A stretch of 64,000 nucleotides of DNA from Cyclobacteriaceae bacterium (GTDB lineage Bacteria; Bacteroidota; Bacteroidia; Cytophagales; Cyclobacteriaceae), in NCBI GenBank assembly GCA_028278225.1, contig JANQEU010000061.1:62001-126000 (forward strand), given 5' to 3'. The notes under the pieces are model-generated. The model ran no database searches. It saw only the letters and a program-made list of their open reading frames with translations, and was not told the origin of the DNA. The first letter of the stretch is position 1. Every line of letters starts with the position of its first letter. Positions 34,775 through 44,666 of the stretch are shown here, one piece after another. A program made the translations under genes and the position numbers.

Positions 34775-35098
34775 ATGAAAGGATATCTGGGAGAGTTTGA
34801 GGAGCTCGTTTTGTTAACAATAGCCAATCTTGGTGAGGAAGCCTACGGTGTCGCCTTGCTGCGGGATATAAACGAACGCACCAGGCGAAATATAAGTATC
34901 GGAGCCATGCACTCCACTCTTACCCGCCTGGAAGAGAAGGGATACCTCATCTCCCACCTTGGAGAGCCCACGAATGAGAGGGGCGGACGAAGAAAACGCT
35001 ACTTCGAGTTGACAAGCCCGGGGATTGCCGGTCTTAACGAAATGAAGTCGTTACGTGATGAGCTATGGGCAAACACCAAGGTCAAACTATCGGTCTAA
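34775..35098 (+). CDS. PadR-family transcriptional regulator
   Basis: A 107-residue winged-helix protein. It opens YLGEFEELVLLTIANLGEEA, has the recognition helix SIGAMHSTLTRLEEKGYLIS and the wing with GGRRKRYFELTSPGIAGL. These are standard PadR features. Its stop overlaps the start of the permease gene (TAATG, with the A at 35098 shared), so the two are translationally coupled. In this arrangement the regulator probably controls the permease operon in response to a ligand or to membrane stress; the signal is not known. Confidence 0.88.
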   Translation: MKGYLGEFEELVLLTIANLGEEAYGVALLRDINERTRRNISIGAMHSTLTRLEEKGYLISHLGEPTNERGGRRKRYFELTSPGIAGLNEMKSLRDELWANTKVKLSV

Positions 35099-37725
35099 TG
35101 TCGAATACGGATAAGAAAAACCCACCTCAGCTTGCACGGAAGGTATTTGAGTGGTGGTGTAAAAAAGCGGATATCGAGGACTTGCTGGGAGATATAGATG
35201 AGTATTTTCAATACAACCTTGAGAAAAAAGGACTACAGACGGCAAGGTTCATATATTTCAGACAAGTGCTCTCCCTTTCTTTTTCCTATGCCATAAGGAA
35301 ACGAAAAAAGTCCGCTTCCTATTCCAACTACTACCAGGAGAACCATTTAGCCATGATCAATAACTATTTCAAAATAGCTGTCCGCAATTTTTCCAAACAC
35401 AAACTTTTTACCCTCATCAACATCCTGGGTCTGGCCATGGGTATGTCCATTTGCCTGCTCTCCCTGGGTGTTTCCGTTGCGATCTATCAGTCCGATGAGT
35501 TTCATACCCGGAAAGAGCACATCCACCAGGTCAACACGTACTTGGCCGATGATTCCGGAGACAAAACATATGCTTCCACATTTAATGCCGTAGGCGACTA
35601 CATGGAGGATAAGTACCCGTTCATTGAGCACTCCATCAAAATCAAGAGTGGGTTTTATCCTGAGTTTGTGCATCAGGGTAACCTCATGAATTACCATGGG
35701 TATTTTGTCGATGAGGCTTTTTTCGAGGCATTTGATTTCAAATTGATCCATGGCAATCCTAACGCTGCACTGGCGACTCCCTTCAGCCTGGTACTAACCA
35801 AATCTGTGGCAGAGACACTCTACAAGGACGTAAATCCAATAGGAAAAACGCTGGAAACGGAATCCGGCAGGTTCACGGTAACAGGTGTGATGGAAGACCT
35901 GAAGCAAACACATTTTTATTTCGAGGTGCTGACCTCCCATGAGACGTATGTACAGATCAAGCCCGACACAGACCTTGATACAGATTGGACCAATTTCAGA
36001 AACAACTACGTGTACCTGCTTCTCAAACCTGGCACACAAACGGAAACCCTGCAGGAAGCACTGGCGCAGGTAAGTGCACACGCCGCAGAATTTAATCCCG
36101 AGCTTACGATCGAGCTTTCCTCCATACGGCTGGATCAGGTCGTCCCAAGATGGAATATCAGTAATGCTGTAGGAATTGGATGGGATCAGCCATCGATGCT
36201 GTTTTTCCTGTCAATCGGACTGCTCATTTTATTACCCGCGGTTTTCAACTATACTAATCTTTCTATTGCCCGTGCATTAACCAGAGCGAAAGAAATTGGT
36301 ATTCGAAAGGTAGTTGGCGCCGAAAACGGACAGATCAAAGTGCAGTTCCTGGTTGAAACAGTTTTGCTCACTTTCCTGGCACTTGTTGGTGCTCTTTTCA
36401 TTTTTGTCCCGCTCAGAAACGAATTCTTAGAGATGGTTAGGGCCGCAGAGGTGCTGGATACGTCCCTGAATTTCGATTTAGTAGCAACATTCGTCCTGTT
36501 CACTTTTGCAGTCGGTTTGTTTTCAGGCATCTTCCCGGCATTATTTTTCTCGCGATTGAATCCTGTAAAAACACTAAAGGGAAATGGGTTTAGCCAATCA
36601 GGTGGTGTTTCAGGTATTAAAAAGGGTTTGTTTGTATTTCAGTTTTTCCTTTCATTGGTATTTGTGATTGGTGCGGTGTCCATTGCCAGGCAATATGCCT
36701 ATGTGTTCAACAACAACCACGGCTTTACCTCAAATAATGTACTTACAGTTCCTTTTCAGGAAATCAACAAACAAGTGGCAATCAACGAGCTGGAAGATCA
36801 TCCCGATGTAAAGTCAGTGACAGCTTCATCGAACCTGCCGGGTATTTATCTGCCGGGCACTGTTGACCTTACGCCCAATGAAAGCGACACAATAGATGCC
36901 AGGCAGGTTTTCATTGGTGATGATTTCATAGAAAATTTCGACATAGAACTGGTGTGGGGTGAAAGTAAAAGTCTTTCAACTTCCACCCAAAACGTTGAAT
37001 TTGTGTTGGTCAACGAGCAGTTCATGCAGGCGGTTAAAGTTTTCAATATTCAGAAAGACTCCCTCACCTTCACGCTTGCGGATGGCACAAAATGCCGCAT
37101 TGCCGGGATAATGAAGGATTTCAACTTTGAACCATTAAGTGAGTACATCAATCCACTTATTTTCAGGCACTCATTGGCAGAGAGCAATTATGCACTGTTG
37201 ACTATTAATTCCACAGACATCAAAACAACGATCAGCGAACTGGAGGCCATTTGGCAAAGCATTGACCAGGAGGCCCGTTTCGAATCTGCCTTTCTGGATA
37301 ACGAAATCGACAGAGCCTATTATTTCCTGAAAGCTCAAATCAAAATCTTCAGTTATTTGAGTGCATTTGCTATTACAATTTCCTGTTTGGGGCTGTTGGG
37401 TATGGTTACTTTCACTACCGAAAACCGGACAAAGGAAATTGCCATCCGGAAAATCATGGGAGCAAATAGTCAGAACCTGTATTATCTGCTCACAAAAGAT
37501 TTCGTGCGCCTGATCATGATATCAGTAATGATCGCGGTTCCATTTTCATACGCATTCTATGACATGGTATTTCTACACTTCTTGTTACACTATGGCCCGG
37601 GTCTTGGAATATTGGAAATAGTGGTGAGTACCATCTTTCTTTTCTTTTTGGGATTTGTTTCGATTTACGGGCAAACCTCACGAATAGCCGGGGCCAACCC
37701 CGCCAGGAATTTGAGGTACGAGTGA
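35098..37725 (+). CDS. MacB/FtsX-type permease with PadR-linked N-terminal prefix domain
   Basis: An 875-residue permease. Residues ~1-75 form a soluble prefix (PPQLARKVFEWWCKKADIED, LLGDIDEYFQYNLEKKG) of the kind annotated as 'permease prefix domain 2' in PadR-linked transporters. The rest matches the gene at 22267: first helix after INNYFKIAVRNFSKHKLFTL, a MacB_PCD-like periplasmic domain, FtsX cluster with ARALTRAKEIGIRKVVGA, second periplasmic domain, and C-terminal cluster NRTKEIAIRKIMGA. An ATG at 35065 would overlap the PadR gene by 34 bases; ATG 35098 is chosen. There is no ATPase gene nearby. Confidence 0.88.
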   Translation: MSNTDKKNPPQLARKVFEWWCKKADIEDLLGDIDEYFQYNLEKKGLQTARFIYFRQVLSLSFSYAIRKRKKSASYSNYYQENHLAMINNYFKIAVRNFSKHKLFTLINILGLAMGMSICLLSLGVSVAIYQSDEFHTRKEHIHQVNTYLADDSGDKTYASTFNAVGDYMEDKYPFIEHSIKIKSGFYPEFVHQGNLMNYHGYFVDEAFFEAFDFKLIHGNPNAALATPFSLVLTKSVAETLYKDVNPIGKTLETESGRFTVTGVMEDLKQTHFYFEVLTSHETYVQIKPDTDLDTDWTNFRNNYVYLLLKPGTQTETLQEALAQVSAHAAEFNPELTIELSSIRLDQVVPRWNISNAVGIGWDQPSMLFFLSIGLLILLPAVFNYTNLSIARALTRAKEIGIRKVVGAENGQIKVQFLVETVLLTFLALVGALFIFVPLRNEFLEMVRAAEVLDTSLNFDLVATFVLFTFAVGLFSGIFPALFFSRLNPVKTLKGNGFSQSGGVSGIKKGLFVFQFFLSLVFVIGAVSIARQYAYVFNNNHGFTSNNVLTVPFQEINKQVAINELEDHPDVKSVTASSNLPGIYLPGTVDLTPNESDTIDARQVFIGDDFIENFDIELVWGESKSLSTSTQNVEFVLVNEQFMQAVKVFNIQKDSLTFTLADGTKCRIAGIMKDFNFEPLSEYINPLIFRHSLAESNYALLTINSTDIKTTISELEAIWQSIDQEARFESAFLDNEIDRAYYFLKAQIKIFSYLSAFAITISCLGLLGMVTFTTENRTKEIAIRKIMGANSQNLYYLLTKDFVRLIMISVMIAVPFSYAFYDMVFLHFLLHYGPGLGILEIVVSTIFLFFLGFVSIYGQTSRIAGANPARNLRYE

Positions 37726-37775
37726 CTGTTGTTGATGTGAAATAGGTCTATGATTACCACACTGTTTTTAGGAAG

Positions 37776-38948
37776 CTAATGGGTGTTGCTTACAGAATTT
37801 AAAAGATCCATTATCCGGGATGTAACCACCTCCTCCGAAAACTTCTCCCGCCCCAGATCCCCGGCATTTTGCTGGTATTGTTCCAACATGGCCGGACTGG
37901 CGATAAAAGGCTTCAGCAGACTAACAAATTCCTCCAGGTTTTCAGGATTGTAGCTAAATCCGCATTCATACTCCTCGACCCATTCTTTTATCCATCCCCC
38001 GAAATTTACGATGATCATCTTTCCGGCAGCCAGGCCATCCGTTAGCTTATTAGGGCAGCCGGTATTCAGGATGTGTTCATTTCGGAAGGAAATGTAAATG
38101 GCATGGCTTCTGTTCAGCAGGTCGCGCACCTCATCTTTCCCACCCCAGGGATGAATTTTTAAATTTGAGCATGAAGCTGAAATATTTGAAATGTGAAGCA
38201 TGTCCGAACCATCTCCCATAATATTGAAAACCACCGGCAGATCATGTTCTTCACAGATCCTGGCAGCGTCAACAAGGTACTCCACCCGGTTTGCATAACC
38301 TATAGCACCGGCGTAGGAAATAACCATGGGATGATCCGCCGAGAACTCCGGCACCATGGAATATGACGGTTTGAAGAAATCGTCGTCAGCGATATTAGGA
38401 GCAATGACGGAGGTCTTTGGGGCATCCAGGATAAACTGAAAATAATCACTGATGGCAGGAGATAGTGCTACCAGGGCAGATGCATTTTGGTATATTTTGT
38501 TTTCCAGCTTGTAGAGGTACCTCTTTAAAAACCGATTCCGAATGAATCCCAGCTGGATCGGCGCTTCAGGCCATAGATCTCCCACTTCAAACACATATGG
38601 TATTCCGTACACTTTTTTCAAATGCAAAGCGATGTATCCGGTAGTCAAAGGTGTGGTGAGCACATAGGCAATATCAAAATTATGATTGGCCTTTAAGAAG
38701 CTTTTTGACCTTTGCACAAAACGATAAAATGCTTTCAGTCTCTCAAAAAAACCGAATTTATTGTCATACGGGATCTTAAAGTAGTGAATGGCATAGTCGG
38801 CTTTCTTATAACCCTCATTTTGATTGTGACCACTTATGACAGTTACTTCATGGCCTGCCTTTTGCAGGGCCCTGGCAATATACCAGGTGCGGATGCCGCT
38901 ACCTTCCCGGGGAGTTTTATAATACTGGTGAACAATTAGAATTTTCAT
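37776..38948 (-). CDS. Glycosyltransferase family 4 protein, WbuB-like
   Basis: A 390-residue GT-B fold glycosyltransferase. The N-terminal domain starts KILIVHQYYKTPREGSGIRT and has VLTTPLTTGYIAL; the donor-binding half includes VISYAGAIGYANRVEYLVDA and the late E-x-x-x-x-x-E-like region near CPNKLTDGLAAGKMIIV. The layout resembles WbuB/WcaI-type GT4 enzymes of surface polysaccharide synthesis. A longer frame from 38999 would overlap nth by 55 bases; ATG 38948 overlaps the nth stop by four bases and starts at the first strand. No other polysaccharide genes are nearby. Sugar specificity is unknown. Confidence 0.85.
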   Translation of the reverse strand: MKILIVHQYYKTPREGSGIRTWYIARALQKAGHEVTVISGHNQNEGYKKADYAIHYFKIPYDNKFGFFERLKAFYRFVQRSKSFLKANHNFDIAYVLTTPLTTGYIALHLKKVYGIPYVFEVGDLWPEAPIQLGFIRNRFLKRYLYKLENKIYQNASALVALSPAISDYFQFILDAPKTSVIAPNIADDDFFKPSYSMVPEFSADHPMVISYAGAIGYANRVEYLVDAARICEEHDLPVVFNIMGDGSDMLHISNISASCSNLKIHPWGGKDEVRDLLNRSHAIYISFRNEHILNTGCPNKLTDGLAAGKMIIVNFGGWIKEWVEEYECGFSYNPENLEEFVSLLKPFIASPAMLEQYQQNAGDLGREKFSEEVVTSRIMDLLNSVSNTH

Positions 38949-39595
38949 CCTGCCTCCGGTAGCTTTTCGAAATACCTGCAGAAATGCGTGATCTTGCATT
39001 CCTCACATTTTGGTTTTCGGGCCAGACATATATAGCGCCCATGCAGGATCAGCCAGTGATGCGCTTTGTGAATGAACTTCTCAGGGATATGCCGGGTCAG
39101 TTGTTTTTCAACTTCCAGAGGCGTCTTCGCAGTTTGAGTGACCAGCCCGAGCCTTTTAGAAACCCTGAAAACGTGGGTATCAACAGCCATCGCCGGTTCA
39201 TTGTATAAAACGGATAGAATTACATTCGCCGTTTTCCGGCCTACACCAGGCAGCCTCCGAAGATCATCGATGGTCATCGGTATTTTCCCATCGAAATCCG
39301 CTATCAGCATCTTGCTCAATCCCAGCAGGTGCCGGGTTTTATTGTTTGGATAAGATACGCTCCGTATATAGGGGAACAGCTCATCAAAACTCAAAGCAGC
39401 GATATGCTCCTTCGTGGGGAAGTCACTGAACAGTTTTGCAGTTACGATATTTACCCTTTTGTCCGTACACTGCGCACTCAGCACAACGGCCACCAGTAAC
39501 TGAAAAGGGTCTTTGTACCTCAGTTCCGTTCTGGGATCGGGAAACTCACTTTCGAAATAAGAAATAAAAGCCTCGAATCTTTCCTTTCTCGTCAT
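38945..39595 (-). CDS. nth: Endonuclease III
   Basis: DNA glycosylase/AP lyase for oxidised pyrimidines in base excision repair, 216 residues. The helix-hairpin-helix is LPGVGRKTANV with catalytic Lys121, and Asp139 lies in AVDTHVFRV. The C-terminal iron-sulfur loop is present with Cys190, Cys197, Cys200 and Cys206 (C-x6-C-x2-C-x5-C). It is followed by the glycosyltransferase gene with a four-base overlap and preceded, nine bases away, by the small gene after the ECF sigma factor. All expected residues are intact. Confidence 0.96.
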   Translation of the reverse strand: MTRKERFEAFISYFESEFPDPRTELRYKDPFQLLVAVVLSAQCTDKRVNIVTAKLFSDFPTKEHIAALSFDELFPYIRSVSYPNNKTRHLLGLSKMLIADFDGKIPMTIDDLRRLPGVGRKTANVILSVLYNEPAMAVDTHVFRVSKRLGLVTQTAKTPLEVEKQLTRHIPEKFIHKAHHWLILHGRYICLARKPKCEECKITHFCRYFEKLPEAG

Positions 39596-39604
39596 CTGCC
39601 AAAA

Positions 39605-39844
39605 TTAGGCAGACTCCATATCACTCTGACGAGCGTATGCCAAAATTTTATTGACGGCTCTTTCGGGGGCTTTAATTGTAAGCTTATTCAGTTTTTCGAT
39701 CATGGCACTGAACGAAAACAAATCCTCCTGGAGGTCTTTATCTTCGGCTAGCGCTCGGTTTATTTCAGTTTCTTCGTTTTGCGAGGATTCCTTGTAAAGG
39801 AATCTAATTAGTTCATTTTCGGTAGAAGTTTTTATCATAGGCAT
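39605..39844 (-). CDS. Small acidic protein coupled to an ECF sigma factor, candidate anti-sigma
   Basis: A 79-residue, mostly helical protein: TENELIRFLYKESSQNEETE, then LQEDLFSFSAMIEKLNKLTI and a basic tail. The start overlaps the end of the ECF sigma gene by about 30 bases, which suggests translational coupling and equal dosage. Its size and position resemble the sigma-binding N-terminal part of anti-sigma factors, without a zinc-binding His/Cys motif or a membrane anchor. The second Met (39838) is an alternative start. Role as an anti-sigma factor is inference from position. Confidence 0.6.
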   Translation of the reverse strand: MPMIKTSTENELIRFLYKESSQNEETEINRALAEDKDLQEDLFSFSAMIEKLNKLTIKAPERAVNKILAYARQSDMESA

Positions 39845-40412
39845 TGGAATTTTGCTTTAATTTTTTTCTCAAATTGATCAAAGCATACCTCATCCTGCCC
39901 AGTGCCGTATTGATGCTGACATTGGTCGCATCAGCAATTTCCTGGAAACTCATCTGCATGTAGTGCCGCATGACGAGGACTTCACGCTGCGTTTCAGGTA
40001 GCTCCTTTATGAAGCCTTTGAGCAGGTTATAGGTATCTTGTTTTATTTGAGCAGATTCAACTGATTCTTCTGAAAACTCAAGTGTGTTGAAGACGTTACT
40101 GCCGTCTTCCATGATGATCATGGGATATCGTTTATTCTTGCGAAATTGATCAATCGCGATGTTGTGAGCAATACGCAATATCCAGGGGAGGAACTTGCCT
40201 TCTTCATTGTACTTACCTGATTTGATAGTACGGATAGCTTTAATGAAAACTTCCTGCATCAGGTCTTCAGCAAGGTATTGGTCTTTTACAATAAGATAGA
40301 TGGTAGTAAAAACCCTGTCCTTGTGGCGTTCCAACAATTCAGAAAAGGCCTCTTCGTTTCCCTTCTTGTATTGTGACAGCAATTGACTGTCACTCAATCT
40401 TGTATTCTCCAT
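39813..40412 (-). CDS. ECF-type RNA polymerase sigma factor
   Basis: A sigma-70-family (ECF) protein of about 199 residues. Region 2 is seen in FSELLERHKDRVFTTIYLIV and LAEDLMQEVFIKAIRTIKSG with the LPWILRIAHNIAIDQFRKNK core-binding helix; region 4 is ELPETQREVLVMRHYMQMSF followed by the DNA-binding helix EIADATNVSINTALGRMRYA. It would redirect RNA polymerase to a regulon that cannot be told from here. A GTG at 40421 is an alternative start; ATG 40412 is preferred. A good housekeeping promoter lies upstream (40489-40519). Confidence 0.9.
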   Translation of the reverse strand: MENTRLSDSQLLSQYKKGNEEAFSELLERHKDRVFTTIYLIVKDQYLAEDLMQEVFIKAIRTIKSGKYNEEGKFLPWILRIAHNIAIDQFRKNKRYPMIIMEDGSNVFNTLEFSEESVESAQIKQDTYNLLKGFIKELPETQREVLVMRHYMQMSFQEIADATNVSINTALGRMRYALINLRKKLKQNSNAYDKNFYRK

Positions 40413-40421
40413 GAAATTCAC

Positions 40422-40786
40422 ACTAGTTTGTTAACGTAGAGGTCTATATCATATTGTCAGGGTTTATTTGTCAGAAAATTATTTTTATCAAATCTAGGAG
40501 AAAATTGTATTTATCCAAAATTAGATTATACTATTTCTATTTTCTTAGACAATTAAAATCTTTAACCCCCCTAAAATCATTGTAATTTTTTGTTCGTTCA
40601 CGATTGGATGTCTGAGATAATCGATTTCAATTTTATCTATTACCAATATTAGAACTTGTGGATTTTGATCCAGGGGACATGCACCCCGCCTGTTCTATCC
40701 TATGTAACTGATATTAGCATGAATCCTTTTTGTTGTTTTTGATTTTAGTCCGAGGACAATAGCAATTTTTTTATTCAATTTGCCCC
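40422..40786. other. AT-rich divergent intergenic region between the ECF sigma gene and uvrA
   Basis: 365 bases without an ORF of note. The sigma-gene side holds the promoter at 40489-40519. The uvrA side is T-rich and shows no promoter as clear as that one, and I saw no LexA-like box that I would trust. No terminator or repeat was found. Confidence 0.6.
40489..40519 (-). promoter_or_regulatory. Bacteroidota-type promoter of the ECF sigma gene
   Basis: Read on the minus strand: TTTG (40516-40519), 19 bases, then TAGATTTG (40489-40496). This fits the Bacteroidota primary sigma consensus TTTG-N19-TAnnTTTG exactly. The start codon of the sigma gene lies about 75 bases downstream. Confidence 0.72.
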
Positions 40787-43576
40787 ATGAATGTAGATGA
40801 GCTGGATCCTAAGGAATTCATCATAATCAAAGGAGCGAGAGTCAACAACCTCAAGAACCTGGATGTGGCAATTCCACGGAACAAGCTTGTTGTCATCACC
40901 GGGTTATCCGGGTCGGGGAAATCATCCCTGGCATTTGACACTTTGTTTGCCGAGGGTCAGCGGAAATATGTGGAAAGCCTCAGTTCCTATGCCCGGCAGT
41001 TTCTGGGCAGGATGGAAAAACCTGAAGTGGACTACATCAGGGGGGTCTCCCCTGCCATAGCGATCGAGCAAAAGGTCAATACCCGAAACCCCAGGTCAAC
41101 CGTTGGGACCTCAACAGAGATCTACGATTATCTCAAGTTATTATTTGCTAGGATCGGAAAGACCATATCTCCTGTTTCGGGCAAGCAGGTCAGGAAAGAC
41201 ACCGTAACCAACGTGGTGGACTTCATTTTATCACACCCTGAAGGTGAAAGACTGATAATCTCCGTGCCCCTGAAACTCAAAAAAGGGAGGACCCTGGAGC
41301 AGGAACTGAAAATTCTTCTCAGCAAAGGTTACACCAGGATACTTCATGAAGGTAAGGTCATTTTCATTGAGGAGCTGGAAAGTTTTGATCTCTCCCCAAA
41401 AAAGATTGAAATACTGATAGATCGTGCTACGGTAAAGAATGACGAAGAAACCCAATTCAGGCTAAGCGACTCCGTGCAAACAGCTTTTTTCGAGGGAGAA
41501 GGAGAGTGTCTCCTTGAAATCGTCGGAACCGGGAAGTCATCTTTCTCCGACCGATTTGAACTGGACGGAATACTATTCGAGGAACCGACTGTTAACTTCT
41601 TTAGTTTCAACAACCCATATGGCGCCTGCAAAAGATGTGAGGGGTTTGGCCGCATCCTGGGGATTGATCCGGATCTCGTCATTCCGGATACAAACCTTTC
41701 GGTATTTGAGGATGCAATAGTCCCATGGAGAAGTGAGACCATGAGAAAATGGCTGCTGCCGCTACTGCAAAGCGGAATGGACTTTGACTTCCCGATACAC
41801 AGACCGGTCAATGAATTAACCCCCGAACAATACAACCTGCTTTGGGACGGAAACGGCCGGTTTTCAGGGCTGAATGCCTTCTTTGCTCACCTGGAATCAA
41901 AAGCTCATAAAATCCAGTACAGGGTAATGTTGTCCCGGTACAGGGGAAAAACCAGCTGCCCCGACTGCAAAGGAACAAGGTTACGTAAGGACGCCAACTA
42001 TGTGAAGATCGATGATTTTTCCATTACGGATGCTGTCCTGATGCCCATTGCGGATCTGGCAAAAAAGATAGGGTCATTAGAGGTTTCGGACAGTGATTAC
42101 GATATAGCCAAAAGAATACTCAATGAGATCAACAACAGGCTCGGATACCTGAACAATGTAGGGCTGGGTTATCTGACCCTAAATCGTCTGACCAACACCT
42201 TGTCCGGGGGAGAATACCAGCGAATAAAATTGGCAACTTCGCTGGGTAGCGCCCTGGTGGGATCCATGTATATCCTGGATGAGCCCAGTATCGGCCTTCA
42301 CCCGAGAGACACTGACAGGTTGATCAGCGTTTTGAAGACGCTGCGGAATATTGGCAACTCGGTGATTGTCGTCGAGCACGAAGAAAGGATAATGGAGGAG
42401 GCCGATCAAATCATAGACATCGGCCCTGCGGCGGGATCACACGGCGGTGAGCTTGTTTTTCAGGGTAGGGTTGACAGCATAAATGGGAATACAAACGGAT
42501 CTTTCACTGTCAAATACTTAAAAGGTGAAGAATCTATTACTTCGCCCTCACGTAGGAGAAAGTGGAACCAGTCATTTACCATTGAGGGCGCCAGAGAGCA
42601 CAATTTGAAAAATCAGGATGTCCAAATCCCGATTGGTGTGCTGACAGTTGTTACGGGTGTGAGCGGTTCGGGCAAGTCCACGCTGGTCAGGAAAATCGTC
42701 TATCCCGCCATCGGGAAATTGCTTGGTTTGACTGGAGAAGCAACAGGAAGGTTCGACAGACTCGGAGGTGATTACAAAAAGATACAGCACATTGAATTTG
42801 TAGATCAAAATCCGATCGGTAAAAGTTCAAGGTCCAATCCTGTGACTTACGTAAAAGCATATGATAATATCCGGCAGTTATTTGCCGACCAGTCGATCTC
42901 GAAAAAAAACGGGTTTAAACCCGCTCATTTTTCTTTCAATGTTGATGGGGGACGATGTGAAGTCTGCGAAGGAGAAGGGACAGTGAAGATTGAAATGCAG
43001 TTCATGGCCGATCTTCATCTCACGTGCGAAAACTGCAAGGGGAAACGTTTCAAAAAGGAGATTTTGGAAGTAAAATTCCAGGACAAGGATATTTCCGATA
43101 TACTGGATCTCACCGTGGAAGAGGCACTGGATTTTTTTCACCGGCACCAGGCCATTGTAAACAAGATCCGCCCGCTTTACGACGTCGGGTTGGGCTACAT
43201 CAAACTAGGTCAGTCATCGAATTCGCTCAGTGGCGGCGAAGCGCAGCGTGTGAAGCTGGCTTCCTTCTTAGGAAAAGGCAGCGGGGTGTCGAAAAAAGAC
43301 CATACGCTTTTCATCTTTGATGAACCTACTACGGGCTTACATTTCCATGATATCAGGAAGCTCCTTGATTCCATCAATGCCCTCATCGACGAGGACAATT
43401 CAGTAGTCATCATAGAGCATAATATGGAGGTCGTCAAGAACGCGGATTGGATCATCGACCTGGGTCCTGAAGGGGGTGAAAAAGGAGGAAATATTTGCTT
43501 TGCCGGACTTCCTGAAGATATGATTAAATTGTCAAAAGAAAATTATACCGCCCATTATTTAAGCGAAAAATTATAG
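40787..43576 (+). CDS. uvrA: Excinuclease ABC subunit A
   Basis: Damage-recognition ATPase of nucleotide excision repair, 929 residues, close to the usual ~940. Two ABC units are present: the first Walker A is GLSGSGKS (39-46) and the second SGSGKST near 625; signatures are [11 protein letters not shown] and [11 protein letters not shown]. Zinc-finger pieces [27 protein letters not shown] and CENCKGKRF are seen. The segment near residue 125 ([15 protein letters not shown]) lacks the CPxCG zinc pair of proteobacterial UvrA, a change common in Bacteroidota. It ends three bases before tpiA, so it may be co-transcribed with it. Confidence 0.97.
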   Translation: MNVDELDPKEFIIIKGARVNNLKNLDVAIPRNKLVVITGLSGSGKSSLAFDTLFAEGQRKYVESLSSYARQFLGRMEKPEVDYIRGVSPAIAIEQKVNTRNPRSTVGTSTEIYDYLKLLFARIGKTISPVSGKQVRKDTVTNVVDFILSHPEGERLIISVPLKLKKGRTLEQELKILLSKGYTRILHEGKVIFIEELESFDLSPKKIEILIDRATVKNDEETQFRLSDSVQTAFFEGEGECLLEIVGTGKSSFSDRFELDGILFEEPTVNFFSFNNPYGACKRCEGFGRILGIDPDLVIPDTNLSVFEDAIVPWRSETMRKWLLPLLQSGMDFDFPIHRPVNELTPEQYNLLWDGNGRFSGLNAFFAHLESKAHKIQYRVMLSRYRGKTSCPDCKGTRLRKDANYVKIDDFSITDAVLMPIADLAKKIGSLEVSDSDYDIAKRILNEINNRLGYLNNVGLGYLTLNRLTNTLSGGEYQRIKLATSLGSALVGSMYILDEPSIGLHPRDTDRLISVLKTLRNIGNSVIVVEHEERIMEEADQIIDIGPAAGSHGGELVFQGRVDSINGNTNGSFTVKYLKGEESITSPSRRRKWNQSFTIEGAREHNLKNQDVQIPIGVLTVVTGVSGSGKSTLVRKIVYPAIGKLLGLTGEATGRFDRLGGDYKKIQHIEFVDQNPIGKSSRSNPVTYVKAYDNIRQLFADQSISKKNGFKPAHFSFNVDGGRCEVCEGEGTVKIEMQFMADLHLTCENCKGKRFKKEILEVKFQDKDISDILDLTVEEALDFFHRHQAIVNKIRPLYDVGLGYIKLGQSSNSLSGGEAQRVKLASFLGKGSGVSKKDHTLFIFDEPTTGLHFHDIRKLLDSINALIDEDNSVVIIEHNMEVVKNADWIIDLGPEGGEKGGNICFAGLPEDMIKLSKENYTAHYLSEKL

Positions 43577-43578
43577 AC

Positions 43579-44343
43579 ATGAGAAAGAAAATTGCCGCAG
43601 GTAACTGGAAGATGAACACTACCCTGCAAGAAGGAATGCAACTGGCATCTGAGGTCGTGAATATGGCTTCCGATGAAGTCAAATCAGAAGTACAGGTCAT
43701 CCTGATTCCACCATTCCCTCATTTGACCTCAATCAATAAACTGGTTGAATCCAAAAACGGAATTTACGTTGGCGCTCAGAACTGTCACCAGGAAGCTTCC
43801 GGGGCATTTACCGGCGAGGTATCTGCAGAGATCCTGGCCTCTTCAGGTATTGATTTTGTTGTTATCGGCCATAGTGAGAGGAGAGAATATTTCTCCGAGT
43901 CAGGTGATTTACTGGCCGCAAAAACGAACGCTGTCCTTAAAAACAGGATGACTCCCATTTTCTGCTGTGGCGAAAAACTTGAAGTGAGAGAACAAAACGG
44001 TCATTTCGATTTGGTGGGGACCCAGATAAAAGAGGGTCTGTTCCATTTGACTGCGGCAGAACTGTCAAAGGTGGTGATCGCATATGAACCGGTCTGGGCA
44101 ATAGGGACCGGGGTAACGGCATCAACGGATCAGGCGCAGGAAATGCACGCTCACATACGCCAAGTTCTGGCCGAAAACTATGACCAGGACCTTGCAGATG
44201 GCATATCCATCCTGTATGGCGGTAGTGTCAAGCCGGACAACTCCAGGGAACTTTTTGCATGTCCTGATGTCGACGGCGGATTGGTCGGAGGTGCCAGTCT
44301 CAAGTCGCGTGATTTCGTGGACATTGCCAAATCATTTCAATGA
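43579..44343 (+). CDS. tpiA: Triosephosphate isomerase
   Basis: Glycolytic and gluconeogenic isomerase of dihydroxyacetone phosphate and glyceraldehyde 3-phosphate, 254 residues, typical length. Catalytic residues are in place: Lys11 in GNWKMN, His98 in VVIGHSERREYF, Glu170 in AYEPVWAIGTG, with the flexible loop following it and the phosphate-binding GGSVKPDN near the end. The start lies two bases after the uvrA stop, and its own stop overlaps the next gene by four bases (ATGA), so uvrA-tpiA-44340-prmA look like one transcriptional unit. Confidence 0.97.
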   Translation: MRKKIAAGNWKMNTTLQEGMQLASEVVNMASDEVKSEVQVILIPPFPHLTSINKLVESKNGIYVGAQNCHQEASGAFTGEVSAEILASSGIDFVVIGHSERREYFSESGDLLAAKTNAVLKNRMTPIFCCGEKLEVREQNGHFDLVGTQIKEGLFHLTAAELSKVVIAYEPVWAIGTGVTASTDQAQEMHAHIRQVLAENYDQDLADGISILYGGSVKPDNSRELFACPDVDGGLVGGASLKSRDFVDIAKSFQ

Positions 44344-44666
44344 CAAACTACATCCTTTTTGTCCTTTTATCCTTTTGCAGTCCTGAAGCGAAAAATCCCT
44401 ACTGCGAAATATTCGGAAGTATCCATGAGGTGGAGGATCCGCATAAAGCTGACTATATCGTTTATGAAGATTATTCGGAAACATCTGCTGATATCATTGT
44501 GTTTGAGCAGACCAACAAGTTTTATGCGGATAAGCCTGGCATGTGGTATTTCGAAGAGGATGAAAACTTTGCAACCTACAAGATCTTTTTTACGGATAGG
44601 GAGAGAGAAGCTCATTTCAGCGTTTTTTTCACACGATTTGAATCTTTCGCCGGTTGCAATGAATGA
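44340..44666 (+). CDS. Small DUF6150-like protein
   Basis: A 108-residue protein with a hydrophobic N-terminus (MTNYILFVLLSFCSPE) that could be a short lipoprotein-like signal (Cys13). The rest is KADYIVYEDYSETSADIIVF followed by GMWYFEEDENFATYKIFFTD. This pattern is that of the DUF6150 family, of unknown function and mostly found in Bacteroidota. It overlaps tpiA and prmA by four bases each (ATGA at both ends), so it is firmly embedded in the operon between two core genes. Confidence 0.7.
   Translation: MTNYILFVLLSFCSPEAKNPYCEIFGSIHEVEDPHKADYIVYEDYSETSADIIVFEQTNKFYADKPGMWYFEEDENFATYKIFFTDREREAHFSVFFTRFESFAGCNE

Noticed and set aside
41344-41835. 163-codon frame opposite uvrA
   Set aside because: Antisense shadow of a conserved core gene.
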